DNA of 64,000 nt from Candidatus Zhuqueibacterota bacterium (GTDB taxonomy: Bacteria; Zhuqueibacterota; Zhuqueibacteria; Residuimicrobiales; Krinioviventaceae), in assembly GCA_016928775.1 (NCBI GenBank), contig JAFGKD010000091.1:23770-87769 (forward strand). The letters are read 5' to 3'. Below are positions 16,315 through 24,688 of the stretch, piece after piece. The translations under genes and the position numbers were made by a program. Within the stretch, counting starts at the first letter, position 1. Each line of letters starts with the position of its first letter. The notes below the pieces were generated by a model. The model searched no databases. It saw nothing but the letters and a program-made list of their open reading frames with translations, and was not told the DNA's origin.

Positions 16315-18345
16315 TTATTTTGCAAGCGTGATGCGCAGCGTACTGGACTGGTCACCGATCTGCAATTGAACAAAGTAGTGACCGCTCGGCAACGGAGCGC
16401 CGAAATAGTCCACGCCACTAAAATGAATTGCATGCATACCGGCTTCAAAATGAGAGACATCAAACACTGCGACCAATTGCCCTAACATATTATAAATTTT
16501 GATCAGCTTGATTTTGCCGACGTCATCGGATGAAATATAAAAATTGATGGTCGTGCTTGGATTAAACGGATTGGGATAATTGCCGATCAAATACGAAACA
16601 GGCATGTGCACCAGTTCATTCTGTTTCTCCTCTACGCCAGTATGTTCGGTCTCATAGTCTGCGACATACGCGGTATAGCGGCAACGGATATTGTACCGCA
16701 AACTGGTGGCAATGAGTTGGTCGCGCAGAGCCGGCGTCTCACCATAGATTTCAATTTCGCGTTCCAGTTCATCAATTTTCTCTTTCGCCCAGATGGATTC
16801 GGCAAATTTGTTATAGATGGTGTTGCTGCTAAAGTCGAGTCTAAAATTAAAAAAAGTAGCGCCGGCTATTGATTGTCCGGCCAATGCCAGAGCGGATTCG
16901 GACGGATTGGCATAACGTCCGGTGATGAAAAAACAGCAACCCGCGTAGGCTGACGGCGTGGTGCTCGGCAAGAAATCGTACAAATCTGCACGACCAAACT
17001 CCATGCGCACATCCTTCATAATCGGCCGGTTGATTTTGTCGAACAGCCTCGTCACACCGGCGTTGATATCATCTTCGTTCGACAAATAGGTTGTAAAACC
17101 ATAGTTGAGCGCAGCCAACATTTCCAGCCGCGCATAGTCAAGATCATCTCCGATGCCGATTGGAAAGATGCCGGCTTTGTAACTGTTTTTCCCGGCAATG
17201 GCACGCGGATCGAGCGGCGAACGACCATCACTTAATACAATAAGCGAATTGCTGTAGGCATCGTCGGTGATCTGGTCCAGGGCCATATTCAAAGCCAGGT
17301 CCATGCGAGAACCCCAGGATGAGTAAAGGCTTTCAAGGTAGGTATGCGCGGCTTGAATATTCGCATTTGTCGCTTGCACTGGATTCGCTTTCCACGGGTA
17401 AACATTACGATTGTAAACAAAAATATTGAACACATCCTGTTCCGAGAGCAGCAAAAGCGAAGACGTGATGGCTTTGACACATTGATCCAGCTTGTAGCCA
17501 AACATGTTGCTGGACGTGCTGACAAGGAAAATAACTCGACGGGGAAAAACCTCGGCCTCATCGGCTTGATTCTGCGGGCGGATAAACAGAACAAAATGTC
17601 CGTCCATCGTATCGTTATCGACAGAATAGAAATCGACGCCCAGTTCATCCTGCTGGGTGTAAAAAGTAAACTCGAAATCTTGCGTGAGATAAGCTTTGGG
17701 TCTGGACATTTGGACATGCAACCGGTTCGGTTCATTTTGCAAGATGTGAACCTCCGGATGTGAGGGACAATCGTACGTCGTTATCGGCGAGTTGCTGTTC
17801 ACATAAACCGAGAATTGCAGATGATCCAGCGGCGTGGTGACGAAATCGTCCGTCGCGAGCGGAAATCGATACGTTGTTTCGCCGGCAAAAAAATCACAAT
17901 GCGAGACGTAATAAAGCTTTACTTTCTGCACCTCACCGGCCGGAATATCTCTCAAGGCGACCTTGATGCCGTTTCGCCCAATGTATTTATTCACTTGTGC
18001 GATGATGCCACCTTCGCCGGTGCCGGGATTTGGCGCCTGCTCCCGAACCTGCAATACAGCCCGATATATGGTGTCATCTGCCCAATAGAGGAACATTGTG
18101 GCGCGCGCATCCGGCGGCAGAGGAAATGAATAAACAGCATCAACGGATTGATCCCACTCGTTCTTGAATTCCTGATAAACTTCAGTCACGGCAATGAGAC
18201 CATATATTTTCACGGATACATGCGTCAATTGATTTCGTAAAAAGTCGTGTGGATACTCTTCCTGCTTTGGCACGAGCAAGCCATCAGCATAAGCAGAGAG
18301 TGTGCTCAAAACGACTGTTATGAACAATAGCTTTGCCTTTTGCAT
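16315..18345 (-). CDS. Exported VIT/VWA protein with a degenerate metal site and sorting domain
   Basis: This 676-residue paralogue of the downstream gene has a signal peptide (LLFITVVLSTLSAYA), a VIT-like region (VTEVYQEFKNEWDQSVDAVYSFPLP), a VWA region (~260-430) and a C-terminal sorting module (NYPNPFNPSTTINF). The usual D-x-S-x-S of the metal-ion-dependent site reads S-T-S-S-N here (FLVSTSSNMFGYKL). The first Asp is therefore lost, although the later LSDGRSPLD survives. Metal-dependent binding may be absent or altered. GGGAGG lies 6 bases before the ATG. The spacing to the upstream VWA gene is 13 bases. Confidence 0.9.
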   Translation of the reverse strand: MQKAKLLFITVVLSTLSAYADGLLVPKQEEYPHDFLRNQLTHVSVKIYGLIAVTEVYQEFKNEWDQSVDAVYSFPLPPDARATMFLYWADDTIYRAVLQVREQAPNPGTGEGGIIAQVNKYIGRNGIKVALRDIPAGEVQKVKLYYVSHCDFFAGETTYRFPLATDDFVTTPLDHLQFSVYVNSNSPITTYDCPSHPEVHILQNEPNRLHVQMSRPKAYLTQDFEFTFYTQQDELGVDFYSVDNDTMDGHFVLFIRPQNQADEAEVFPRRVIFLVSTSSNMFGYKLDQCVKAITSSLLLLSEQDVFNIFVYNRNVYPWKANPVQATNANIQAAHTYLESLYSSWGSRMDLALNMALDQITDDAYSNSLIVLSDGRSPLDPRAIAGKNSYKAGIFPIGIGDDLDYARLEMLAALNYGFTTYLSNEDDINAGVTRLFDKINRPIMKDVRMEFGRADLYDFLPSTTPSAYAGCCFFITGRYANPSESALALAGQSIAGATFFNFRLDFSSNTIYNKFAESIWAKEKIDELEREIEIYGETPALRDQLIATSLRYNIRCRYTAYVADYETEHTGVEEKQNELVHMPVSYLIGNYPNPFNPSTTINFYISSDDVGKIKLIKIYNMLGQLVAVFDVSHFEAGMHAIHFSGVDYFGAPLPSGHYFVQLQIGDQSSTLRITLAK

Positions 18346-18358
18346 TGTAAACCTCCCT

Positions 18359-20677
18359 CTATTTCAGATAAAATACTTTTTGTGAGATATTTTCGACGTG
18401 GCCGTCAGTTGTCTGCATCGATAATGTGATGATGTAAAATCCTGAACTCACGGGTAAACCATTTTCATCTTTTGCGTTCCAGACAATCTCCGTTGATTGA
18501 TGCGGTGTCAACGGAAAAGAGCGGACGTTTTGTCCCAGGATGTTGTAAACTCGGACCTGGCCGTGTACTGCGTCAAAAGCATCCACCATTATTTTTATCA
18601 CAGGATTAAAGGGATTGGGAAAGCAGATCAATTTTTTTGCCAGACTTGCACCGCCATCTTGCAGGAAAATCTGTGTCTGGCCGCCGAGGCCGGCGTAATG
18701 AATTTTCAACCGAATCGAATGCGGAGCAGGTGTTGTGAGCTGAAACGTGACAATATAGCGATCCTGATAATCCATACGCGCGACATCCAGCAGAATATCG
18801 CGGAAATTGCCGTAAATGTCGTAAAAGTTGCCGCCCGTTGGCAGAATGATCGGATTAAACCAGTCGGTTTGCAAGTACTCCGCCCCCACGCCATGTACCC
18901 GGATATCCATCTCCAACATACGATTGACGATTTGTTCCTGAGTAAAATTATGCTCCGGGTAGGGTTCGTCCGTCACCCAGATGATAGTTCTTTTGCTGCC
19001 TGGTCGCCAGGAAAGCTCGCTGGCCTTGTACAAGGCAGAGGGAGAATCTTCCTCACCGCCCCACAGCACAATACCTGCGAGACGCTGTTTCATCAGTTCG
19101 ATGTCATTGGTGAAATCCCAGACGTCATCGACGGTCGTGCTAAAGGTCACCACAGCGACGCGGAAATCAAAGCCGCCCTCGCGCAAACTGTCGGCAAACT
19201 CGCCGAGATGATCTCGAACATCCGCGATGTTGTCGCCCATACTGCCGGAACAATCCAGCACAAAACAAACATCAACCAGCCGCGAACCGCCGCCAAATTT
19301 ATCCAAAACAAATTCGTGTACGCGCTGCTCGTTTTCATAAAGAAATATGTTTTCCTTGTGCAGATTTAAAAGCCGCTGCCCGGTTTCTTCCTTTTCCGCT
19401 TGGAAAACCAGGCTCACTTCCGGATAATTATTGGTGATGATGGAATCAATCGCGACGGTTAGTCCCTCGTCAGAAACAGGTGTCGCCGGAATAAAGATGG
19501 TGCGAGTGAGCCGATCGTAAAGCCGGCTGTTGTCCATACAGTTGAGCGTGATCGGGACAATCATGTCCTCGTATCTTTCCTTGGAGGAGATGGCAAGATT
19601 TTCAAAAGCACTGCTTTGGGGAGCCACGGAAAAGGTCCCGGATTTTAAGGTTCCTTCAAATTCATCAGGGAATTGTACGTCGATGGAGAGATTGTTCAGC
19701 GGACTGCTACCGGTGTTCATGGCGCGGACAATGGTGTTGAGAGTCCGCGGAAAAAGGATACCATTTTCCATTGACAAAGCCGATGGCATGTTCCAGCGCA
19801 TAAAAACTTGCGATGAAAAGTCGGGCTGTAAAAGTCTCACTGTCAGGCGATACAGCACTTCTGATTGCGGCTGTATTTCACGTTCTCTCCAGACAAGCTT
19901 TAGACACAAATCGTAAATGAGCTGCAATGGATTTGGTATAAATTCAGGCTCAAGATCGGCGTACAGCTCGGCCCAATTCGCTAAAATCATCTTGTCCGGT
20001 TTGTTGTCAGCAAGATTTACGCTGATCCCCAAACCATAAGGCTGCTGATGTCGTTCCCATATTTCAAAATCGGCCAGATCGCTTGTATCGAAATCCTGTA
20101 TTTTGTCAACAAACTGGTCGTTTATCTTCACATGGCCGTCGCCCCATTGGCCGAGCGCCGGATCAAACATCAATCCCAATCCAAGATTATGCACTTTTGT
20201 ATCACTGTTGTGCAACCGCAGGGTGATATTGAAGGTATTGTCAAAACTCCCCGGCTCCAGTTGAAACGTTAAGTAAATGGGGAACAAATCGACCTGGATG
20301 AGCAACGTATCTCCGTTTTGGCCCGGCATGATCCGGGTCAGATCGTGCATTATCTCATCGAGCCGCATCCATACACCGTCGATGGCAAAGAAAGGAAAAG
20401 AAGTGAGGGCATAGGGATGACCGAAGGAGAGCGTACACTTGTCATCAAATGGACTTGACGTCATGCCAGCCGTTGTACCCATGGTAAAATAGCCACCAAT
20501 CATCATGCTGTAGGAAAAGACGGCATTGCTGACACTTTTGCTGCCAAAATGGCCATTCTGAACATCCATGGATTTGGCGAGCGTGCTATTCGGCGCGATC
20601 ACGTCGAATGATGCTTTGTTGAGGGCGTGTAGCTCAAGTGAAAAAATGCAACACAAAACCACCGTAACCTGTTTCAT
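18359..20677 (-). CDS. Exported VWA-domain protein with C-terminal sorting domain
   Basis: This 772-residue protein has a short signal peptide (MKQVTVVLCCIFSLELHA). A long beta-rich N-terminal half without a VIT signature follows, then a VWA domain at ~490-660 with an intact metal site (VCFVLDCSGSMGDN) and WVTDEPYPEHN. The C-terminal domain is diverged but recognisable (CFPNPFNPVIKIMV ... SGFYIITLSM ... QKVFYLK). I moved the start from the track's 20749 to 20677, where GGGAGGT sits at 6 bases and a signal peptide begins. It heads the VWA operon, behind a sigma-54-like element ~57 bases upstream. Confidence 0.88.
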   Translation of the reverse strand: MKQVTVVLCCIFSLELHALNKASFDVIAPNSTLAKSMDVQNGHFGSKSVSNAVFSYSMMIGGYFTMGTTAGMTSSPFDDKCTLSFGHPYALTSFPFFAIDGVWMRLDEIMHDLTRIMPGQNGDTLLIQVDLFPIYLTFQLEPGSFDNTFNITLRLHNSDTKVHNLGLGLMFDPALGQWGDGHVKINDQFVDKIQDFDTSDLADFEIWERHQQPYGLGISVNLADNKPDKMILANWAELYADLEPEFIPNPLQLIYDLCLKLVWREREIQPQSEVLYRLTVRLLQPDFSSQVFMRWNMPSALSMENGILFPRTLNTIVRAMNTGSSPLNNLSIDVQFPDEFEGTLKSGTFSVAPQSSAFENLAISSKERYEDMIVPITLNCMDNSRLYDRLTRTIFIPATPVSDEGLTVAIDSIITNNYPEVSLVFQAEKEETGQRLLNLHKENIFLYENEQRVHEFVLDKFGGGSRLVDVCFVLDCSGSMGDNIADVRDHLGEFADSLREGGFDFRVAVVTFSTTVDDVWDFTNDIELMKQRLAGIVLWGGEEDSPSALYKASELSWRPGSKRTIIWVTDEPYPEHNFTQEQIVNRMLEMDIRVHGVGAEYLQTDWFNPIILPTGGNFYDIYGNFRDILLDVARMDYQDRYIVTFQLTTPAPHSIRLKIHYAGLGGQTQIFLQDGGASLAKKLICFPNPFNPVIKIMVDAFDAVHGQVRVYNILGQNVRSFPLTPHQSTEIVWNAKDENGLPVSSGFYIITLSMQTTDGHVENISQKVFYLK

Positions 20678-20732
20678 ACAGTACCTCCCATGTTTTTGTG
20701 ATGTTATGTGATGTGGAGTACATACCTGGCAT

Positions 20733-20748
20733 GTCAAGATTAATGCCA
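20733..20748 (-). promoter_or_regulatory. Sigma-54-like promoter for the VWA operon
   Basis: The minus strand reads TGGCATTAATCTTGAC. The -24 element TGGCA and the spacing fit sigma-54, but the -12 dinucleotide is GA instead of GC, so this is a near match. The surrounding 292-base gap holds no gene. Confidence 0.35.
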
Positions 20749-20969
20749 CGATTCAGATGTTTTTCACACTGAAAATATAGCCATGATTTTTATAAAGATA
20801 AGCTCATCTGAACAGAAGCGATCACGCCGCAATTATTTATAATGTTTTCATTGTATACGAATATATTTCGTGGTATCTACTTATTTGCACGGTTGGGGGA
20901 GAGATTGCACGTGAAAGGAAGTCTAACTTTTTCTCAGGATACGTGATGTTTTGCGGATGGCGTAGCGTC

Positions 20970-21785
20970 TTAGAAACGGATCTGCAGGTTAACCAGGCAG
21001 AGTGCCGAGTTGTCTGGAGCGGGCTGCAAAGCCAATTTTGTGGCCTGGCGATCAGAGTGAAAATATATTAAATCAACTTGTGTGTAGAGCCAAATCGCCG
21101 CGAATGCGGTCCACAGGGCATTTCGTGTTTTGTAAGCAGAGTTATAGGGCGTATAAGATGCTGCGATATCGGCATCATTGATGGCACTCAGATAACGATT
21201 TTCTCGTCGACGGGTCAAATCCGTGGCATAAATGGCGGACGACAACGTCAGGGCACTGATAGCCGTCACGATAATGCCGCGTTTTTTTTCGCCCATCAAC
21301 ACATGACCTGTTCCGGGAAAGAGTAACGACGCCGGAATGCTCTTTTTATAATCACCCAATGTTTGACGGACTACAAAAACAGTGTCTCGAACGACACGCT
21401 CTTCAGGCGGTGAAATTGTCTCGGCAGCTTTTTCATGCTCAAACTCATCTTTGACAGTGTCGAAAAACTCGATGATTTTAGGTGAGGTTTGAATGGGATC
21501 TAACGTGCGGAGTGAATCGAGCTTGAGGATTTCAATAAAGCTCGCTTTGGCGTCCAACAGCTCTGATTTTGAATAATGCGCCACAGCCTTCATCTCGTGA
21601 ATGTTGATGAGCTGGTCTGTTCGATATCGATCGGGATTGGCAAGCGCTTTTTCCGCTGCCTCAATAACTGCATTGTAGTCAAAAGCACGCAGTTTTTGTT
21701 GCATGAAGGCGATATCGCTATCGGGATTTTGCCCGAACAAAAAGCAGGCATAAAAGCAAAACAAAAATAGGCACCTTTTAATCAT
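20970..21785 (-). CDS. TPR-like, DUF5683-like membrane protein
   Basis: This 271-residue protein has a signal peptide (LFLFCFYACFLFGQ) and helical TPR-like repeats (~25-110: DYNAVIEAAEKAL, AVAHYSKSELLDAKASFIEIL). A second half follows with SIPASLLFPGTGHVLMGEKKRGIIV and two hydrophobic segments, a pattern I associate with DUF5683. The function is unknown; such proteins are envelope-associated in FCB bacteria. Its ATG overlaps the stop of the Kelch gene (ATGA), so the two are translationally coupled. Confidence 0.6.
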   Translation of the reverse strand: MIKRCLFLFCFYACFLFGQNPDSDIAFMQQKLRAFDYNAVIEAAEKALANPDRYRTDQLINIHEMKAVAHYSKSELLDAKASFIEILKLDSLRTLDPIQTSPKIIEFFDTVKDEFEHEKAAETISPPEERVVRDTVFVVRQTLGDYKKSIPASLLFPGTGHVLMGEKKRGIIVTAISALTLSSAIYATDLTRRRENRYLSAINDADIAASYTPYNSAYKTRNALWTAFAAIWLYTQVDLIYFHSDRQATKLALQPAPDNSALCLVNLQIRF

Positions 21786-23083
21786 TTCACCAGCAATAGT
21801 TTTCGAGTCTGAGTCCCGAATTCAGTTGTCAGGGTGTACAAGTAGACGCCGCTTGGCGCCGGACTATTTTCCGAGGTATAGCCATCCCACGTGTAATGAT
21901 GAACACCGGCAGCCAATTTGCTCTGTACGAGTGTGCGGATCAGCCTGCCATTCGATGAAAAAATGTCCAGTCTAATTTCTTCGCTTCTGGTCAATTCAAA
22001 TTCAATGGTGGTCGATAAATTGAAGGGATTGGGATAGTTCTGTTCCAGTCTGAAGGTTGAAATAACCTCTTTTTGCTCAACACTATTATCAAGAGGATTA
22101 AGCAGGGCCTCCACACTACCCAGCACTTCATTGTATTCGTTCACGCCGCCAAAGACATAAATTACCGAATCAATAGCCGCAGCAACCAAATCTTTTCGCG
22201 CTCGTTGAAGAGGTGGACCAACATCGTGCTGATAGCCGTATGGAGTTATAATGAATTTACTCACCACGTTGAGCGCCTTTTCAGCGGCATCGTGACCGCC
22301 GATCAAATACACTGTGTCCAGTGCCGTTTGAACAGCTTTCATAGCCGAGCGCGGACGGGGCAAATCCGGAAAAACGCGAATTGAATTCTCATTTACAGCG
22401 GGTGGATCCTGTTCCCAATCCAGTGTGTCCAGGTTAATTCTATACACCCGATTCGAGACAACCCCGCGTACGCCACCAAAAATAAAAAGATTGCTATTCA
22501 CCAGGATAGATGCCTGGCTATAGCGTGACTGGCCAGCGAATATGCGATTTTGTCCCAGGCTCCTGCCTGTCGCCAGGTCAAATATCGTAATATAGCCCAT
22601 GTTGAGCTCGGGATTGTTGCCGTTATACCCTCCCAGGATGATCAAATAATGTTGCCAAATCTCACCCGTCGATCCGATTCGATTCAATATCGGATCCGAC
22701 GGATAAAGTTTACCCGCATTGCCAAACGTCCATGTTTCCATAGCCGTGACGGTCTCTCGGCGCTGACCTGATCTGCCACCAACAATATAGACTGTATCCT
22801 GGTAGAGTCGCGCGACAAAATTGCTCCGTGGAAAAAGCATCTCGCCGGCGATTTGCCAGCGTGAACCAACGGCAGCGGATGGATCGTAAACCTGAATCGT
22901 ACGCGTCGCTGCTCCTTCTACTTCGGCATAACCGCCAAAAATATATATTTTATTGTCGCGGGTGATCACCTCGGCCCCGGCTACCTGCCTGAGCATTTGA
23001 TCGATGATCTGCCATTTTTGACTTGCTACCGCCAAAGATGGCAGTAGAAGGACGATGCCAATTTTTACAAATATTTTAGCCAT
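21782..23083 (-). CDS. Exported Kelch-repeat protein with C-terminal sorting domain
   Basis: This 433-residue protein has a signal peptide (GIVLLLPSLAVA), five or six Kelch-type repeats (KIYIFGGYAEVEG, TVYIVGGRSGQ, YLIILGGYNGN, NLFIFGGVRGV, TVYLIGGHDAA, VIYVFGGVNEY) forming a beta-propeller, and the sorting module (NYPNPFNLSTTIEF ... TRKLLLVK). Kelch propellers bind proteins or glycans, and the ligand here is unknown. A sigma-54-like promoter lies 47 bases upstream, in the 66-base gap behind the kinase gene. The gene is therefore a candidate target of the nearby activator. Confidence 0.9.
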   Translation of the reverse strand: MAKIFVKIGIVLLLPSLAVASQKWQIIDQMLRQVAGAEVITRDNKIYIFGGYAEVEGAATRTIQVYDPSAAVGSRWQIAGEMLFPRSNFVARLYQDTVYIVGGRSGQRRETVTAMETWTFGNAGKLYPSDPILNRIGSTGEIWQHYLIILGGYNGNNPELNMGYITIFDLATGRSLGQNRIFAGQSRYSQASILVNSNLFIFGGVRGVVSNRVYRINLDTLDWEQDPPAVNENSIRVFPDLPRPRSAMKAVQTALDTVYLIGGHDAAEKALNVVSKFIITPYGYQHDVGPPLQRARKDLVAAAIDSVIYVFGGVNEYNEVLGSVEALLNPLDNSVEQKEVISTFRLEQNYPNPFNLSTTIEFELTRSEEIRLDIFSSNGRLIRTLVQSKLAAGVHHYTWDGYTSENSPAPSGVYLYTLTTEFGTQTRKLLLVK

Positions 23084-23129
23084 TATCTATACTGCTTGTC
23101 ATTTCAACATACCTATTCTTTGTCACTTT

Positions 23130-23145
23130 TGCAAATACCATACCT
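23130..23145 (-). promoter_or_regulatory. Sigma-54-like promoter for the Kelch gene
   Basis: The minus strand reads AGGTATGGTATTTGCA. GG and GC are 10 bases apart, and the -12 block TTTGCA matches the sigma-54 consensus fully. The -24 block (AGGTA) is weaker than TGGCA. It sits in the short gap behind the kinase-activator operon. Confidence 0.45.
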
Positions 23146-23149
23146 TATT

Positions 23150-24673
23150 TTATGGATTTAATGTTTGTTCAATAAAACTATATGAAAAATAAAAAGTATC
23201 GCCGGCAGCGATTGAAAATTCTTCATTGATGCGCCCATGTTGTTTATTTTCAACAGTTAATACATGCTGACCGGGCGGTATGATTATCGGCTCAAAGGGT
23301 GTTTGTCCTAATATTTCACCATTCAAATAAATATCACCCCATGGATAAACATTGCACGCCAAAACGCTGTACAGTGTTGCGGTGAGATGATACTCTTTTT
23401 CGGACTCGATACGCAAATTTTGCACAAAAGTTGGAAATTGCGGGTGTCGTAGCTGAATCTCGTGCTCACCCGGTTCCAACAAAATAGCATCTTGCAACGG
23501 TGTGGTGTATCTGCGCTCGCCATTGATATAAACATGCGCCCACGGCTGACACTGGATGGTCAACCGGCCTGGAACTTCTGATGTGTCAAAGATCTGATTT
23601 TCGACTTCAATGAGCGGATCCGCTGCAATTAACGCTCTTTCAGCTGTGGAGTCCATTGCTGTCTCTATTGCTGCGCTGTTGGATGGCGGGCGAATGACAA
23701 GTGAATCCAGCACCCCGACATTTTTCTTCGATGCCAATGGCTCTTTCGCCTGGTGCGAAAAAATAAACCACAGAGAGATAACAAGAGCAATCACGGCAAG
23801 GCCGGCGACAAGTTTTGCGGGAAAAAGTCGATGTCTTACTATCGGCTTTTCAGTCCCGCTCTCTTCGCTATCGCCGAGCAGCGCTAATGCAGCTTTTGCC
23901 GAAGGTAAACGGTTTTGCCTGTTTTTCTGCAGGGCAGAATTGATGACCTGGCGAATGCTTGCGTCCTGGATTTCAGTCTCTTGCACTGAAATCTTTTTCA
24001 TAAAGATGTTATTCAATGTGGCCCCGACATCATTGCCCAGGAAAGGATTGACACCGGTGAACAATTCATAGGCGACAACACCCGCAGAAAAAAGATCGCT
24101 TTGCACGGTGAGCTTTTCTCCTCGGACCTGCTCCGGTGACATATAGCTTGGTGTCCCCACAATGCTCGTCTGTTGTGTGAGAGCAGCGTCACCATGCACC
24201 AGAGCCAGGCCAAAATCGGCGATTTTGAGAACATTATTGTCATCAAGCAAAATATTTTCCGGCTTGATGTCACGATGAATAACATGGTGATCATGTGCAT
24301 AAGCAAGACCACGAAAAAGCTGCACAAGAACAGCTTTTTTTTCTGTCTCGGATAAATGTCCTGATTTGATCATTTCACGGAGATTGCGGCTCTCGAAATA
24401 CTCGAAGGATATATAAAAAAACTGGCCTTGCGTACCAAAATCAAGCACTTTGATAATATTGGGATGATCCAATTGGGCCAATGTTTTGGCCTCCCGCTGG
24501 AAACGCGGCAGCATAGCTGGATCGGTTACTTTTTCCCGATCCAGAGTTTTGAGGAAAATGCGTTTACCGAGATAGATATGATGGGCACTATAAACCGAAG
24601 CGCCGAGATCTTTTTTCAAACACCCAATGATCTCAAACTTGTCAAACAAAATATTTACACTGTCTTCTGTCAT
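23150..24673 (-). CDS. Transmembrane Ser/Thr protein kinase with PEGA domains
   Basis: This 507-residue protein has a Hanks-type kinase domain (~10-270), one membrane segment (AGLAVIALVISLWFIF) and two extracytoplasmic PEGA repeats (~370-500, with HVYINGERRYTTPLQ and DIYLNGEILGQTPFEP). Catalytic residues are present: Lys in IFLKTL, HRDIKPEN, DFGLA and GTPSYMSPE. The glycine loop is poor (GCLKKDLGASVY). PEGA domains are thought to bind surface ligands, so it probably senses the envelope and signals inside. It follows the sigma-54 activator after 15 bases. Confidence 0.92.
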   Translation of the reverse strand: MTEDSVNILFDKFEIIGCLKKDLGASVYSAHHIYLGKRIFLKTLDREKVTDPAMLPRFQREAKTLAQLDHPNIIKVLDFGTQGQFFYISFEYFESRNLREMIKSGHLSETEKKAVLVQLFRGLAYAHDHHVIHRDIKPENILLDDNNVLKIADFGLALVHGDAALTQQTSIVGTPSYMSPEQVRGEKLTVQSDLFSAGVVAYELFTGVNPFLGNDVGATLNNIFMKKISVQETEIQDASIRQVINSALQKNRQNRLPSAKAALALLGDSEESGTEKPIVRHRLFPAKLVAGLAVIALVISLWFIFSHQAKEPLASKKNVGVLDSLVIRPPSNSAAIETAMDSTAERALIAADPLIEVENQIFDTSEVPGRLTIQCQPWAHVYINGERRYTTPLQDAILLEPGEHEIQLRHPQFPTFVQNLRIESEKEYHLTATLYSVLACNVYPWGDIYLNGEILGQTPFEPIIIPPGQHVLTVENKQHGRINEEFSIAAGDTFYFSYSFIEQTLNP

Positions 24674-24688
24674 CAGTTAAGTGACCAC

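Noticed and set aside
18497-19369. 290-residue plus-strand ORF
   Set aside because: It is an antisense shadow of the VWA gene 18359-20677. There is no ribosome binding site or recognisable domain.
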